Source: Desulforamulus ferrireducens
GTDB lineage: Bacteria; Bacillota; Desulfotomaculia; Desulfotomaculales; Desulfotomaculaceae
DNA: 64,000 nucleotides
Assembly: GCF_002005145.1 (NCBI RefSeq)
Contig: NZ_CP019698.1
Span: forward strand, 1,488,001-1,552,000
Direction of reading: 5' to 3'
Positions 16,621 to 25,836 of this stretch are shown here, in pieces. Each line of letters starts with the position of its first letter. Positions within the stretch are counted from its first letter, which is position 1. The position numbers were made by a program, and so were the translations under genes. The notes below the pieces were generated by a model. The model ran no database searches. It was not told where the DNA came from and saw only the letters and a program-made list of their open reading frames with translations.

Positions 16621-17722
16621 AATTCTCGCAGTTTTATATAAGGAATTCCTGCAAATGAAGCGGGATAGATTGACCATCGGTTTAATCTTTATGTTACCTC
16701 TGGTGCAGCTCTTGCTTTTCGGCTTTGCCATTCAAACGGAAGTAAAACACATTCCTACTGTGGTCTTTGACCAGTCCCTGTCCCCAGAAAGCAGAGAAAT
16801 GCTGGAAGCCTTTACAGCTTCCGGATACTTTGATGTGGTGGCCTCGGGAAGTAGCTATGAGCAGGTTACCCATTTAATTGACAAAGGTACCGTGAAGGTG
16901 GGGATTATATTTCCACCGGATTATGCTAAACAGGTGAGAAAAGGGGATACCGCCACCGTACAGGTACTGGTGGATGCCACTGACAGTATGGTTTCCAATT
17001 CAGCCCTGGCCACGGCTAACTCCATAGGACTGTTAAAGTCCCAAAAGGTGATGGCTGAAAAGATAGGTGAATTAAAAACTCCCTATGATATTCGTGTCCG
17101 TCCCTGGTATAACCCGGACGGTATTACGGCCTATTATATGGTGCCAGCCATTTTAGGTATTATTGTCACCATGACCATGGTGATGATGACCAGTATGGGA
17201 ATCGTCAGGGAACGGGAAAGGGGTACCCTGGAGCAACTGATGGTCACACCTATTAAATCCTACGAATTAATGATTGGTAAAATCATCCCTTATATTGTCC
17301 TGGGCTATTTGCAAATTACCGTCGCCCTGCTGGTGGGGTCCCTGGTTTTTGCCGTTCCCATTCGGGGTAGTTTGCTGGAGCTATATTTATTAACCCTTTT
17401 CTTTATTACAGCTTCCTTAGGATTGGGTGTTTTGATTTCTAATATTGCCAAAAACCAAATGCAAGCCATGCAGATGTCTTTTTTTATTCTCTTACCCAGT
17501 ATTTTGCTTTCCGGCTTTTTGTTTCCCCGCGAGGCCATGCCGGATTTTATCATGTACCTTAGTAATTTAATCCCTTTAACCTTTTACCTGACCATTATCC
17601 GGGGTATTGCCTTAAAGGGCATTGGTTTCGCTTATTTGGTGCCTCAGGTAATAGCCCTGCTGGTATTTACCGTGGTGTTAATGGGCATCAGCATTGTCAA
17701 GTTTAAGAAAAAGATTGCTTAG
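16613..17722 (+). CDS. ABC-2 type efflux permease
   Basis: A 369-residue membrane protein starting at ATG 16613 with AGGAGGGG; it overlaps the previous gene by 8 bases. An N-terminal transmembrane helix (LIFMLPLVQLLLFGFAIQ) is followed by a large extracytoplasmic domain (~35-165). Four or five helices fill the C-terminal half, with the ABC-2 motif MGIVRERERGTLEQLMVTPI. It matches the YbhS/YbhR family of drug or lipid exporters. Only one permease gene is present, so it probably homodimerises. Confidence 0.85.
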   Translation: MSRILAVLYKEFLQMKRDRLTIGLIFMLPLVQLLLFGFAIQTEVKHIPTVVFDQSLSPESREMLEAFTASGYFDVVASGSSYEQVTHLIDKGTVKVGIIFPPDYAKQVRKGDTATVQVLVDATDSMVSNSALATANSIGLLKSQKVMAEKIGELKTPYDIRVRPWYNPDGITAYYMVPAILGIIVTMTMVMMTSMGIVRERERGTLEQLMVTPIKSYELMIGKIIPYIVLGYLQITVALLVGSLVFAVPIRGSLLELYLLTLFFITASLGLGVLISNIAKNQMQAMQMSFFILLPSILLSGFLFPREAMPDFIMYLSNLIPLTFYLTIIRGIALKGIGFAYLVPQVIALLVFTVVLMGISIVKFKKKIA

Positions 17723-17737
17723 CAAGGTGGTGAAAGG

Positions 17738-18319
17738 GTGACTACCAGAGAAAAAATAATATGGGGTTTTCGTAAGTTAGCAGAGGAGAAGGGTTTCTAT
17801 TATGCCACCGTGGATGAATTGGCGGCTCTTAATAACATGAGTAAGCGTACCATTTATCGCTATTTTAAAAGTAAAGAGGAAATCATCGAGGCGGTTATGG
17901 AAAAACTCTTAAAAGAGACCGAAGTGGAAGTATTTGCTGCCCTGGATAAGCTGGACAATCCCATCGATAAAATGACCATGTTTGTTCAGATTGTTAGCCA
18001 AAGACTGAGGGAATTAACACCGGTATTAATAAGGGATTTACCTATACACTATCCCCAAATCTGGGATAAGGTAGAACAGTTTCGCACGGACAAACTTATC
18101 TTTCTCACCCAGATTATGGTGGAAGGTAGTAAACAGGGTTATTTAAAGGAGATCAATCACACCGTGGTGTCCGCTTCCCTGCTAGCCACCGTAAGGGCAG
18201 TGGTTAACCCAATTTTTATGATGGAGAATAACTTAAGTCCGGAGGAAACCTTTAAAACGGTAATGCATACCTTTCTCTACGGCATTGTGGCTGAAGATAA
18301 GAAGGTTCACTCCCAATAG
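17738..18319 (+). CDS. TetR-family transcriptional regulator
   Basis: A 193-residue protein from GTG 17738 (AAGGTGGTGAAAG upstream). The N-terminal helix-turn-helix is clear: VDELAALNNMSKRTIYRYFK followed by SKEEIIEAVMEK. The remainder is a helical ligand-binding domain. Located 15 bases after the permease gene, it probably controls its own efflux operon. A candidate operator region with inverted CCTAG/CTAGG blocks lies between 13720 and 13770, but this is only inference. Confidence 0.85.
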   Translation: MTTREKIIWGFRKLAEEKGFYYATVDELAALNNMSKRTIYRYFKSKEEIIEAVMEKLLKETEVEVFAALDKLDNPIDKMTMFVQIVSQRLRELTPVLIRDLPIHYPQIWDKVEQFRTDKLIFLTQIMVEGSKQGYLKEINHTVVSASLLATVRAVVNPIFMMENNLSPEETFKTVMHTFLYGIVAEDKKVHSQ

Positions 18320-18322
18320 TAT

Positions 18323-18376
18323 AAGGCAGGGGATAGGCGGAAATACACAGGGGTATTTTTGCCTATCCCCTGCCTT
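18323..18376 (+). terminator. Long hairpin after the TetR gene
   Basis: A 16-bp perfect stem (AAGGCAGGGGATAGGC / GCCTATCCCCTGCCTT) encloses a second small stem (AAATAC/GTATTT). It begins 4 bases after the TetR stop and probably ends the efflux operon, although the following T run is only TTT. Confidence 0.7.
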
Positions 18377-18730
18377 TGAACAATAACCAAATTTCATAAT
18401 CCTTTAACTTTACTTTTTCTAGGACAACATTCATTATTCTGATTCTTGTTTTGGCATAGTTTAGCTCCCGTAAAGGTATTTTAGCCGTAGCGGTTACCAA
18501 TAGTAATTACCTCCGTCTGTAAGTCCTATAAAAAATCTTTCCTTATGTCGAACTATGGTATAAAATTGAACTACGGTTTAATTTTTCCCCAATATTTGTT
18601 TAGTTAGTTATTAAATAATTGACAGCTTATAACACATAGGCACTGATAATGTAATTATATACTAATAAATACAATTTGAGGACAAACCACTGGATAAATC
18701 TAGTTATATTTATGAGAGAAGGAGGAGGCA
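18377..18730 (+). other. Leader region of the chemoreceptor gene, possible degenerate c-di-GMP-I riboswitch
   Basis: These 354 bases hold no gene. Positions ~18460-18510 contain AGCTCCCGTAAAGG and CCGTAGCGGTTACCAATAG, which resemble the 3' half of GEMM (c-di-GMP-I) aptamers; that element often precedes chemoreceptor genes in Clostridia. The 5' half (GGCAAACC..GAAA..GGACGCAAAGC) is not recognisable, so the match is weak. The remainder is A+T-rich with GAAGGAGGAGG just before the start codon. Confidence 0.3.
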
Positions 18731-20299
18731 ATGATTTTTAAATCATTAAAATGGAAACTGGCTCTGATTATTGCCATGTCACTAATGCTATCCTGTGTTG
18801 GTCTGATGTTTGTTGCCTATAGCGGCTTAATTACAACCGCCAATGAGTTGTCAGTACAGAGGGCGAAGAGTGATATGTCATTCACCTTGAAGGTGTTGGA
18901 TTTATCTTATCCCGGTGAATGGCGGGTAGAGGGTGATCAGTTATATAAAGGTGACACCCTGATCAATGATAATAATGATATTGTGGATGATATAGCGAAA
19001 CTTAGTGAGGGTACCTGTACAATATTTTTGGGTGATACACGAATTGCCACCAATGTAAAGAAAGAAGATGGCAGTAGGGCGGTGGGTACCCAAGCAGCCA
19101 AAGAAGTTTCCGAGATAGTTCTGGGAGGACAAGCATATCAAGGGGAAGCAGATGTCCTGGGGGAATTATATGAAGCCAACTATTCCCCCCTCAAAGATAA
19201 TACCGGCAAAGTAATCGGTATGTTATACATAGGATTTTCTAAACAATCTATTAAGGATAATGTTTCTAAATATGCTGTTCAATTGGCCCTCGGCTGTCTG
19301 CTTGGTCTGGTTATTTTTGTCTTAATTAATATTTATATGGTAAATAAAGTAGTTGCCCAGCCTGTTATTGAATTGACTGAAAAACTTACAAAAGTTGCTA
19401 ATAAGGACTTAACCGTAGCCCATATGGAAGTGAAAAGTAAAGATGAAATAGGGCAACTGGCTAACAACTTTAATCAAATGAAGGATAACTTAGAGCAGGT
19501 AATTAAGGGCATTGCCCAAACTGCCCGGGATGTGGCAGAAACGTCTACAGAATTGTCCGCCCAGGCTCAACAGACCAGTTCTGGGGCCTCAGAGACGGCG
19601 GCTACCATGACAGAGTTTGCCGCCGGTATAGATCAGATTTCCAATAACATTCAGGAAGTCGCCAAAACTTCAAGCAATGTCAATGCCTATGCCCAGGAAG
19701 GTAGCCAACAGGTAAAAGTGGTGGGTGAACAGTTTTCCGAAAATAACAGAGTGGTTGCTTCCCTGGGACAAGTAATCACAAATCTGGATCAGAAGTCAAA
19801 GGATATTTCCCAAATTGTGGGTTTAATTACCCAGATTGCCGACCAGACCAATTTACTGGCCTTAAACGCTGCCATAGAGGCAGCCAGAGCAGGCGATGCC
19901 GGCAGGGGCTTTGCCGTGGTGGCAGAAGAAGTACGTAAATTAGCGGAGCAGTCGGCAAATTCCACCAAACAAATCAGTGATATAATAGCAGGCATTCAAC
20001 AGGAAACACAAAGGGCGGTTAATGAAATGAATGCCACCGGGGTTATTGTCAATAGTATCAATCAAACTATCTCAGAATTAGAACAAGGTTTTGGCCAGAT
20101 AGCAGAGGCTGTGGCAGAGCTGTCATCGCAGATCCAAGCGGTTGCTGCTGCCTCAGAGCAAATGTCCATGGGCGTACAAAATGTTGCAGCCTCCACAGAG
20201 GAAACAACAGCTACCATCGAGGAAGTAACGGCGGCTGCAGAAAGACTGACCCAAATGGCCTCGGATATGGAGCAAATGACTAAACAATTTAGATTATAG
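18731..20299 (+). CDS. Methyl-accepting chemotaxis protein with Cache-type sensor domain
   Basis: A 522-residue protein with GGAGGAGG upstream. Transmembrane helix 1 is at ~10-30, an extracytoplasmic single-Cache-like domain at ~35-180 ([34 protein letters not shown]), helix 2 at ~185-207, HAMP at ~208-262, and the signalling domain with hairpin [20 protein letters not shown] and [17 protein letters not shown]. Glu/Gln-rich methylation helices flank the tip. No C-terminal CheR-docking pentapeptide is seen. The ligand is unknown. Confidence 0.9.
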   Translation: MIFKSLKWKLALIIAMSLMLSCVGLMFVAYSGLITTANELSVQRAKSDMSFTLKVLDLSYPGEWRVEGDQLYKGDTLINDNNDIVDDIAKLSEGTCTIFLGDTRIATNVKKEDGSRAVGTQAAKEVSEIVLGGQAYQGEADVLGELYEANYSPLKDNTGKVIGMLYIGFSKQSIKDNVSKYAVQLALGCLLGLVIFVLINIYMVNKVVAQPVIELTEKLTKVANKDLTVAHMEVKSKDEIGQLANNFNQMKDNLEQVIKGIAQTARDVAETSTELSAQAQQTSSGASETAATMTEFAAGIDQISNNIQEVAKTSSNVNAYAQEGSQQVKVVGEQFSENNRVVASLGQVITNLDQKSKDISQIVGLITQIADQTNLLALNAAIEAARAGDAGRGFAVVAEEVRKLAEQSANSTKQISDIIAGIQQETQRAVNEMNATGVIVNSINQTISELEQGFGQIAEAVAELSSQIQAVAAASEQMSMGVQNVAASTEETTATIEEVTAAAERLTQMASDMEQMTKQFRL

Positions 20300-20393
20300 A
20301 ATTCCACCAGGAAAAGACAGAGCCAAGGGAAAGATATGTCATTTTTCTTACAAAGCTAGTATATATTGTCAATAGATACTATAATGTTTTTAG

Positions 20394-20425
20394 AAAAAAA
20401 GACCTGTGATAGGGTCTTTCCTTTT
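20394..20425 (+). terminator. Hairpin between the chemoreceptor and ABC importer
   Basis: AAAGACC-TGTGATA-GGTCTTT with CCTTTTT after it forms a small intrinsic terminator that runs directly into the GGAGG ribosome site of the next gene. It could end the chemoreceptor transcript or tune expression of the transporter genes. Confidence 0.5.
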
Positions 20426-20437
20426 TGGAGGAACTGT

Positions 20438-21202
20438 ATGAAGCAACTGAAGGGGTTGGTTATTCCTGCGCTGGTTCTGGTGCTTTGGTTTGTGGGTTCC
20501 GCTTGGGGAATAATTAACCAGTATATCATCCCGCCTCCGGCCAAGGTCTGGCAAACCGCCATCGAGCTAACTACCACCGGGGTGTTGTTTAAACATATAG
20601 CTGTTAGCCTGTACCGGGTGCTGGCAGGTTTCTTTTTAACAGTTTTGTTTGCCTTTCCCCTGGCGGTGTTGGTGGGAATGCAACGAAATTTGGAACCCTA
20701 TATCGACCCAGTATTGGATTTTTTAGGACATATCCCGCCAATTTCTTGTATTCCCATTTTCATTCTCTGGTTTGGTATTGATGAAGCCTCCAAATTGGCG
20801 GTAATTGTTTTAGCCACCTTTTTTCCGGTATTCTTAAACACTTTAAACGGAATTTTAAGCTGCAACAAACAATTACTGGAAGTGGGTGAGGTCTTTGGTT
20901 TCCGGGCCAGGGATAAGTTTTGGCGCATTATTATGCCATCCGCGTTACCTTCCATTATTGTAGGTTTTCGCTTGGGCTTAGGTTATAGTTGGCGCTCCCT
21001 GGTGGGGGCCGAATTAATTGCTGCCGCCTCCGGCATTGGCTATATGATCATTGATGCCGAACAGCTCTCCAGACCGGATATTATTATCGTAGGTATTCTT
21101 ACCATTGGTCTTTTCGGTTACATCATTGACTACTTATTTTTAAAATTAACCAACCGCCTGCTGCCCTGGGTGGGGGAGAGGGTGAACTATGGCCGGAGTT
21201 AA
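20438..21202 (+). CDS. ABC importer permease of the sulfonate/nitrate/taurine (SsuC) family
   Basis: A 254-residue permease; ATG 20438 has GGAGGAACTGT upstream, and the open frame before it lacks a usable start. Six hydrophobic helices are visible, and the EAA loop reads EVGEVFGFRARDKFWRIIMP. IPPPAKVWQTAIEL and HIPPISCIPIFILWFGIDEA are standard for SsuC/TauC permeases. It overlaps the ATPase gene by 14 bases. Likely substrates are sulfonates, nitrate or a thiamine-precursor-like compound; the sequence cannot decide. Confidence 0.85.
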   Translation: MKQLKGLVIPALVLVLWFVGSAWGIINQYIIPPPAKVWQTAIELTTTGVLFKHIAVSLYRVLAGFFLTVLFAFPLAVLVGMQRNLEPYIDPVLDFLGHIPPISCIPIFILWFGIDEASKLAVIVLATFFPVFLNTLNGILSCNKQLLEVGEVFGFRARDKFWRIIMPSALPSIIVGFRLGLGYSWRSLVGAELIAAASGIGYMIIDAEQLSRPDIIIVGILTIGLFGYIIDYLFLKLTNRLLPWVGERVNYGRS

Positions 21203-21935
21203 AATTGATCAACTAGCTAGATATTACACCATTAATGGCCAGGAGATTAAGGCTCTCAAAGATATTTCCTTAAACATTCCAGACGGTAGTTTTATCACTC
21301 TGGTGGGAAAAAGCGGCTGTGGGAAAACTACCCTGCTGCGCTTGCTTTGTGGTTTGGAACAGCCCAGCCGAGGCCAGATAACCTTTTTAGACCAGAACCA
21401 GCAAGTGATTCCGGGTAAGGGAAGGGTTAGTATTGTTTTTCAAGAACCACGTTTAATGCCCTGGCTCACGGTGGAACAAAACATGGCTTTTCCCCTGTTC
21501 AAAGAAAAGGACCGGGAGCGAGTAAAACAGACCGTGGCACATTTTTTGGAATTACTGGGTCTAAAGAAGTTTAAGGATGCTTACCCCTCGCAAATATCCG
21601 GTGGCATGGCCCAAAGGGTGGCCCTGGGCCGCACCCTGTGTTATGACCCGGATGTTATATTAATGGACGAGCCTCTGGGGGCTTTGGATGCCTTTACCAG
21701 AAAAAAGCTGCAAAATGAATTGGTGGATATCTTTCAGTTACAGAAAAAGACCATTATTTTTGTCACCCATGATGTAGATGAGGCTGTATTTTTGGGTCAG
21801 AGGGTGGTGATATTGGACGGTGGCAGGGTGCTGGAGGAAGTAGAGGTGCCCCTGGATTACCCGCGCAATCCCTTAGGTCAAGAGTTTTTTCGCATTAGAG
21901 AAAGGATTTATGCCCTGGTCATGGGTGAAAGATAG
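21189..21935 (+). CDS. ABC importer ATP-binding protein of the SsuB/TauB family
   Basis: A 248-residue ATPase with Walker A LVGKSGCGKTTLLRLLCGLE, Q-loop VFQEPRLMPWLTVEQN, signature ISGGMAQRVALGRTL, Walker B DVILMDEPLGALDAFTR and switch FVTHDVDEAVFLGQRVV. The PRLMPW wording is characteristic of the nitrate/sulfonate/taurine group. Start ATG 21189 lies inside the permease gene with GGGGGAGAGGGTG upstream, and the substrate-binding protein gene follows after 12 bases. Confidence 0.88.
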   Translation: MAGVKIDQLARYYTINGQEIKALKDISLNIPDGSFITLVGKSGCGKTTLLRLLCGLEQPSRGQITFLDQNQQVIPGKGRVSIVFQEPRLMPWLTVEQNMAFPLFKEKDRERVKQTVAHFLELLGLKKFKDAYPSQISGGMAQRVALGRTLCYDPDVILMDEPLGALDAFTRKKLQNELVDIFQLQKKTIIFVTHDVDEAVFLGQRVVILDGGRVLEEVEVPLDYPRNPLGQEFFRIRERIYALVMGER

Positions 21936-21947
21936 GAGGATTAAACC

Positions 21948-22937
21948 ATGAAAAAATATATTAGTGTGCTGGTTACCATTGTTTTGACCAGCCTGCTGCT
22001 GGTTGGTTGCAGTGGCCAATCAAGCGAACCACAACCAAAGGCAGAGGAAACAGCTAAAGCACCCCAGGTGGAAAGTATAAAAATATCCTATGTTAAGCTG
22101 CCCCTAAATGTACCCTCCATAGTGGAAAAGAAATTAAACCTGTTTGAGAAGGAATTTGGCAAAGACGGTATCCAGGTGACCTTCCCGGAAATCACCGAAG
22201 GCCCCAAGATGACAGCGGCCTTAGCTGGCGGCTCCTTGGACTTTTGTAACGCATTGGGAGGTACTTCAGCCATTCTGGCGGCTGCCAATGGCGTTGACCT
22301 CAAAATAATTGGTATGTATAGCCGGGCGCCTAAAGCCTTTACCATTATGACTAAGAATCCGCAGATTAAATCTGTTGCCGATCTCAAGGGTAAAAAAGTA
22401 GCTGGTCCGAAAGGAACTATATTACATCAATTATTACTTGCCAGTCTCCAGCAAAATAACCTCAAGCCCGAGGAAGTGGAGTATATTAATATGCCCATTC
22501 CTTCGGCGGTATCTGCCATGCAGGCTGGTAATGTGGATGCTGCACTCATTGCCGGTCCGGCGGTACCCCAAGCTCTGCAAAGTGGCGCCCGTATCCTAAC
22601 CACTGGGGAAGGTTTATTAGATGCTACCATTGTTATTGCTGTATCAGGTGATTTTCTCGAGAAGCATCCTGAACTGGTGAAACGCTATCTGCAAGTACAT
22701 CAGGAAAGCCTCCGGTATATGCAGGAAAACCCCGAAGAGGTTTACAGATTAGCTGCTGAGGAAACCGGTATTTCCTTGGGCGATGTAAAACAAATGTATG
22801 ACTGGTATGATTTCAACCCGGCCATTACAGAAAAAGACCTGATTGATTTGGAAAAAACGCAAGAATTCCTCATACAAAACGAAATGCTCACCAATAAAGT
22901 GGATATCAAGAGCCTGATTGCGGATATCAAAGCTTAA
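21948..22937 (+). CDS. ABC importer substrate-binding lipoprotein (SsuA/NMT1-like)
   Basis: A 329-residue protein with a lipoprotein signal peptide: KK, a hydrophobic core, and lipobox LLVGC with Cys ~21. The mature part follows the NMT1/SsuA fold: GPKMTAALAGGSLDFCNALG, VADLKGKKVAGPKGTILHQL, AMQAGNVDAALIAGPAVPQA. It is the extracytoplasmic receptor of the importer encoded by the two genes before it. The family takes sulfonates, nitrate/bicarbonate or pyrimidine-type ligands. No gene for using the compound is adjacent. Confidence 0.88.
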   Translation: MKKYISVLVTIVLTSLLLVGCSGQSSEPQPKAEETAKAPQVESIKISYVKLPLNVPSIVEKKLNLFEKEFGKDGIQVTFPEITEGPKMTAALAGGSLDFCNALGGTSAILAAANGVDLKIIGMYSRAPKAFTIMTKNPQIKSVADLKGKKVAGPKGTILHQLLLASLQQNNLKPEEVEYINMPIPSAVSAMQAGNVDAALIAGPAVPQALQSGARILTTGEGLLDATIVIAVSGDFLEKHPELVKRYLQVHQESLRYMQENPEEVYRLAAEETGISLGDVKQMYDWYDFNPAITEKDLIDLEKTQEFLIQNEMLTNKVDIKSLIADIKA

Positions 22938-22960
22938 AGAGGAATTACCTGACGGAAATA

Positions 22961-22989
22961 ATAACCCCGCCTGTTACTGGCGGGGTTAT
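22961..22989. terminator. Bidirectional terminator between convergent genes
   Basis: ATAACCCCGCC-TGTTACT-GGCGGGGTTAT is a perfect 11-bp stem between the substrate-binding protein gene (+) and the lytic transglycosylase gene (-), whose stop codon lies within it. Confidence 0.8.
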
Positions 22990-23579
22990 ATATTGTAGCG
23001 GCGGGGTTGTCCCTCGCCATATAAATAATGATAGACTTTGTAATTCCAAAGTACCCGGCGGATATATTGTCTGGTTTCCACAAAGGGGATTTGATCAATG
23101 GTTTTACGCTGACCGGTCCAGTGCTGCTCATCCAGCCACTTTTTGACATTACCACGGCCGGCGTTGTAGGCGGCTGTGGCCAGCACCACATCCCCTTGAA
23201 ATTGTTTTAGCAAGTCTGCAAAGTACCAGGTGCCCAACTGGATGTTAATTTCCGGGTTATATAATTTATCTGGATTCAGTGGTCCTTTGCCGGCTTGTTC
23301 CGAGATCCAGCTGGCAGTTTCTGGCATAATTTGCATTAGCCCCCTGGCTCCCTTGGGGGAGGTGGCGTTGGCCTGGAAATTACTTTCGGTTTTTATGATG
23401 GCTGCCACCAACAGGGGGTCCAGGTTTTCTGCTTCGGCGTAATGGTAGATAACTTCCTGATGATGCATGGGATACACTACCTGGGCTAATGGTTTGTGAT
23501 TTAGCCAAAGTAATAGTAACAGCAAAAGCAGCAGGAGTTTTCTTTTTAAGCGAGGCTTTTTCTTTCTTCTCAAAAACAA
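22986..23579 (-). CDS. Membrane-anchored lytic transglycosylase (SLT domain)
   Basis: About 197 residues from TTG 23579; the frame extends to GTG 23588, but the AGGAG site overlaps that codon. The N-terminus is highly basic, then a poly-Leu membrane helix (~14-25). The SLT domain (~45-190) has catalytic Glu in VAAIIKTESNFQANATSPKG, ARGLMQIMPETASWI, and TAAYNAGRGNVKKWL. It cleaves peptidoglycan glycan strands at the outer face of the membrane. It lies upstream of no other gene on its strand but downstream of coaE, in a minus-strand group from polA to this gene. Confidence 0.88.
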   Translation of the reverse strand: MFLRRKKKPRLKRKLLLLLLLLLLWLNHKPLAQVVYPMHHQEVIYHYAEAENLDPLLVAAIIKTESNFQANATSPKGARGLMQIMPETASWISEQAGKGPLNPDKLYNPEINIQLGTWYFADLLKQFQGDVVLATAAYNAGRGNVKKWLDEQHWTGQRKTIDQIPFVETRQYIRRVLWNYKVYHYLYGEGQPRRYNI

Positions 23580-23633
23580 AGGAATCACTCCTGCAAAATG
23601 TCGTTGGTCTTATTCTATGACAAATATTGGATT

Positions 23634-24230
23634 TTATGAAGGGTTAATTTGCTGCCAAAATGTCTCCACTTGCAGGCGGGTGTTTTCCGGCGTACCACTG
23701 TTATCAATAATCACGTCGGCGTATTTTTTCTTCTCCCCGAGGGGCATTTGGCTGGCTATACGTTGCAGCGCCTGTGGCAGAGTAAGCTTGTCCCGCTCCA
23801 TTAAACGTTTAAGTTGTACTTCTTCATCTACAGTAACCAACCACACTTGATCCACCTTATGTTGCCAGCCAACCTCAATGAGCAGAGGTATTTCCAAAAC
23901 CAGGACAGCACCGGGATGATCTTCCTTAAATTCTTTCATTAACTTATTGATAGCTGTCTCAATATGGGGATGGGTAATCTTCTCCAACTGTTTTCTGGCA
24001 GCGGCATTGGCAAAGACTAGATTAGCCAATGCTTTGCGGTTGAGGGTACCGTCCCTATGTAAAACACCCGGCCCAAAGGTAGCTACAATTTCCTTGAGGG
24101 CCGGGGTACCAGGGCTCACCACCTGGCGAGCCACTTGATCCGCATCTATCACGGTAGCTCCTAGTTGCTTTAAATATTTTGCCACAGAACTCTTGCCGCT
24201 GGCAATAACACCTGTCAAACCAATTATCAT
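23634..24230 (-). CDS. coaE: Dephospho-CoA kinase
   Basis: A 198-residue P-loop kinase. MIIGLTGVIASGKSSVAKYL is the Walker A region, VIDADQVARQVVSPGTPAL binds dephospho-CoA, and LVLEIPLLIEVGWQHKVDQV and VIIDNSGTPENTRLQV are family-typical. The third residue pair of the loop is GVIASGKS where many CoaE proteins have GGIASGKS. It carries out the last step of coenzyme A synthesis. In Bacillus and Clostridia coaE follows polA, mutM and ytaF as it does here. Confidence 0.93.
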   Translation of the reverse strand: MIIGLTGVIASGKSSVAKYLKQLGATVIDADQVARQVVSPGTPALKEIVATFGPGVLHRDGTLNRKALANLVFANAAARKQLEKITHPHIETAINKLMKEFKEDHPGAVLVLEIPLLIEVGWQHKVDQVWLVTVDEEVQLKRLMERDKLTLPQALQRIASQMPLGEKKKYADVIIDNSGTPENTRLQVETFWQQINPS

Positions 24231-24271
24231 CGTTATCTCCTACTCTGATCATAACTGAAAAATATTTCTAC

Positions 24272-24904
24272 TCACCTGATTTTAAAAATACCCATAGCTA
24301 TGAGAATACAGCCGGGTAGCATGGCTAATTGTCGGCCCAGGTTGCTGCAGGAACAGGTTTTGCCCAGCCAAAGTCCCACCATGGTCAGCACAATGTGGCC
24401 GATACCCACCACTGCTGCGGTCAACAGCGGACTAAAACCAAACATGGATACTGCAAAGCCAGCACCAAAGGCATCCATGGCCAGGGCAGCACCTAATAAT
24501 ATAGCCTCCTGAGAAGAAATAACCCCGGAAGAATCCAGGTCGGCTTTGGAAGGTTCCCGTAAAATTTGAATTACCAGCCCCAGGGATTTTATACGTATTT
24601 GCATAACCGTTGTTTCTTCAGTAAGGTGCTCCTCTCTGGTATCCCTGATGGATTGAACAAGAATCCAGAGGCCTACCAACAGGAGAAGTATGCCACCCAT
24701 CCGGTGGGCAAACAGAGGTGAGATCAGCTGGCTAACCATCTTGCCTGCCAGCATGGAGAAGAGTACTGTAAGTACCGACATACCACTGATAATTAACAAT
24801 GAAGTAAACGGGATACGAATTTTTCTTATCCCGTAAGCCACACCTGTGCCCAGGGCATCCATATTAAGGGCCAGGGCAAAGGCCAAAAGTGTGAGCAGTT
24901 CCAT
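24272..24904 (-). CDS. ytaF: Sporulation membrane protein YtaF (MntP-like)
   Basis: A 210-residue polytopic membrane protein. ATG 24904 has GGGGGGAAAG before it, while the earlier ATG at 24934 does not. Two homologous halves each carry an Asp in a helix (ALALNMDALGTGVAYGI and GAALAMDAFGAGFAVSMF), as in the MntP/LysE-like fold. About six helices flank a cytoplasmic loop with EPSKADLDSSGVISSQEAI, resembling an EF-hand-like stretch. YtaF is conserved next to mutM/coaE in spore formers. Its transport substrate is not established. Confidence 0.88.
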   Translation of the reverse strand: MELLTLLAFALALNMDALGTGVAYGIRKIRIPFTSLLIISGMSVLTVLFSMLAGKMVSQLISPLFAHRMGGILLLLVGLWILVQSIRDTREEHLTEETTVMQIRIKSLGLVIQILREPSKADLDSSGVISSQEAILLGAALAMDAFGAGFAVSMFGFSPLLTAAVVGIGHIVLTMVGLWLGKTCSCSNLGRQLAMLPGCILIAMGIFKIR

Positions 24905-24972
24905 GTCTTTCCCCCCATTTGCGACTTCTTTCATGATAGAGTATGAGGGGAGGGAGGCAGGAGTGCTTTACA

Positions 24973-25806
24973 CTATTTGGCTTTTTGGCAGGCACTGCAG
25001 TAATAGGAACTGCGTCCGGCCACTTTAATGCGGGAAATGGGTCGGCCACACTGGGTGCATGGGTGGTTTTCCCGGTTATATACTTTCAGGTGATTTTGGA
25101 AGCTACCGGCCCGTCCTTCTCCGTCTACATAGTCTCGGAAGGAAGTGCCTCTGTGCTCGATACCCTCAGTAATAACCTCCACAATGGCCTTATGAAGCGC
25201 GGCGGCCTCACGGGAAGTAAGCTCTGAGGCTAAACGCTCGGGATGCACCTTAGCCCGGAACAAGGCTTCGTCTGCGTAGATATTTCCTAAACCGGCAATA
25301 AAGCTTTGGTCTAAGAGCAGTGGTTTAATGCGGGTGCGGTGCCGACGTATTTCCTTCTTAATAAATTCCCTGGTAAATTCCGGTTCCAGGGGTTCTGGTC
25401 CCAGTTCTTTGATACCTGGTAGTTCCATAACCTCTGTAGTGGGCACCAACTGTAAGCGACCAAAGCGTCGAACATCGGCAAAACGCAGATGCTTGCCGTT
25501 ATCCAGTAAAAAAATCACGTGGGTATGTTTTTCTAAGGGAGCTTCAGCATCACAATAGATTAGTCGCCCTGTCATACGGAGGTGAACCACCAGGGTAAGA
25601 TTTTCACTGAGGTTGAGCAAGATATATTTGCCCCGGCGCCCCATTTTTTTCAGAAATGTTTTGCCCAGGAGGAGTTCAATAAATTCCTCGGGCTTGGGGC
25701 TGCGGATAACCTCTGGCTTGATAAGATTAACACTGGTAACGGTCAGACCGGCCAAGTGTTGTTCTAAGGAACGTACCACGGTTTCCACCTCTGGCAATTC
25801 CGGCAA
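24973..25806 (-). CDS. mutM: Formamidopyrimidine-DNA glycosylase
   Basis: A 277-residue protein. The frame opens at GTG 25815, but Fpg needs Pro as residue 2 after Met removal. TTG 25806 gives MPELPEVETVVRSLEQHL and has GGAGGTG five bases upstream, so TTG is chosen. Pro2 and Glu3 are the catalytic residues. Also present are the Lys loop GRRGKYILLNL, the helix-two-turn-helix DQSFIAGLGNIYADEALF, and the C-terminal zinc finger (CTQCGRPISRIKVAGRSSYY plus CSAC). It removes 8-oxoguanine and nicks abasic sites. It sits between polA and ytaF, 30 bases from polA. Confidence 0.93.
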   Translation of the reverse strand: MPELPEVETVVRSLEQHLAGLTVTSVNLIKPEVIRSPKPEEFIELLLGKTFLKKMGRRGKYILLNLSENLTLVVHLRMTGRLIYCDAEAPLEKHTHVIFLLDNGKHLRFADVRRFGRLQLVPTTEVMELPGIKELGPEPLEPEFTREFIKKEIRRHRTRIKPLLLDQSFIAGLGNIYADEALFRAKVHPERLASELTSREAAALHKAIVEVITEGIEHRGTSFRDYVDGEGRAGSFQNHLKVYNRENHPCTQCGRPISRIKVAGRSSYYCSACQKAK

Positions 25807-25836
25807 ATCAAACACCTCCAGGATAAGAGCGCATAT

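Noticed and set aside
20338-20437. A SAM- or TPP-type riboswitch before the SsuC-like permease
   Set aside because: Only a small terminator hairpin is present; no conserved aptamer blocks were found.
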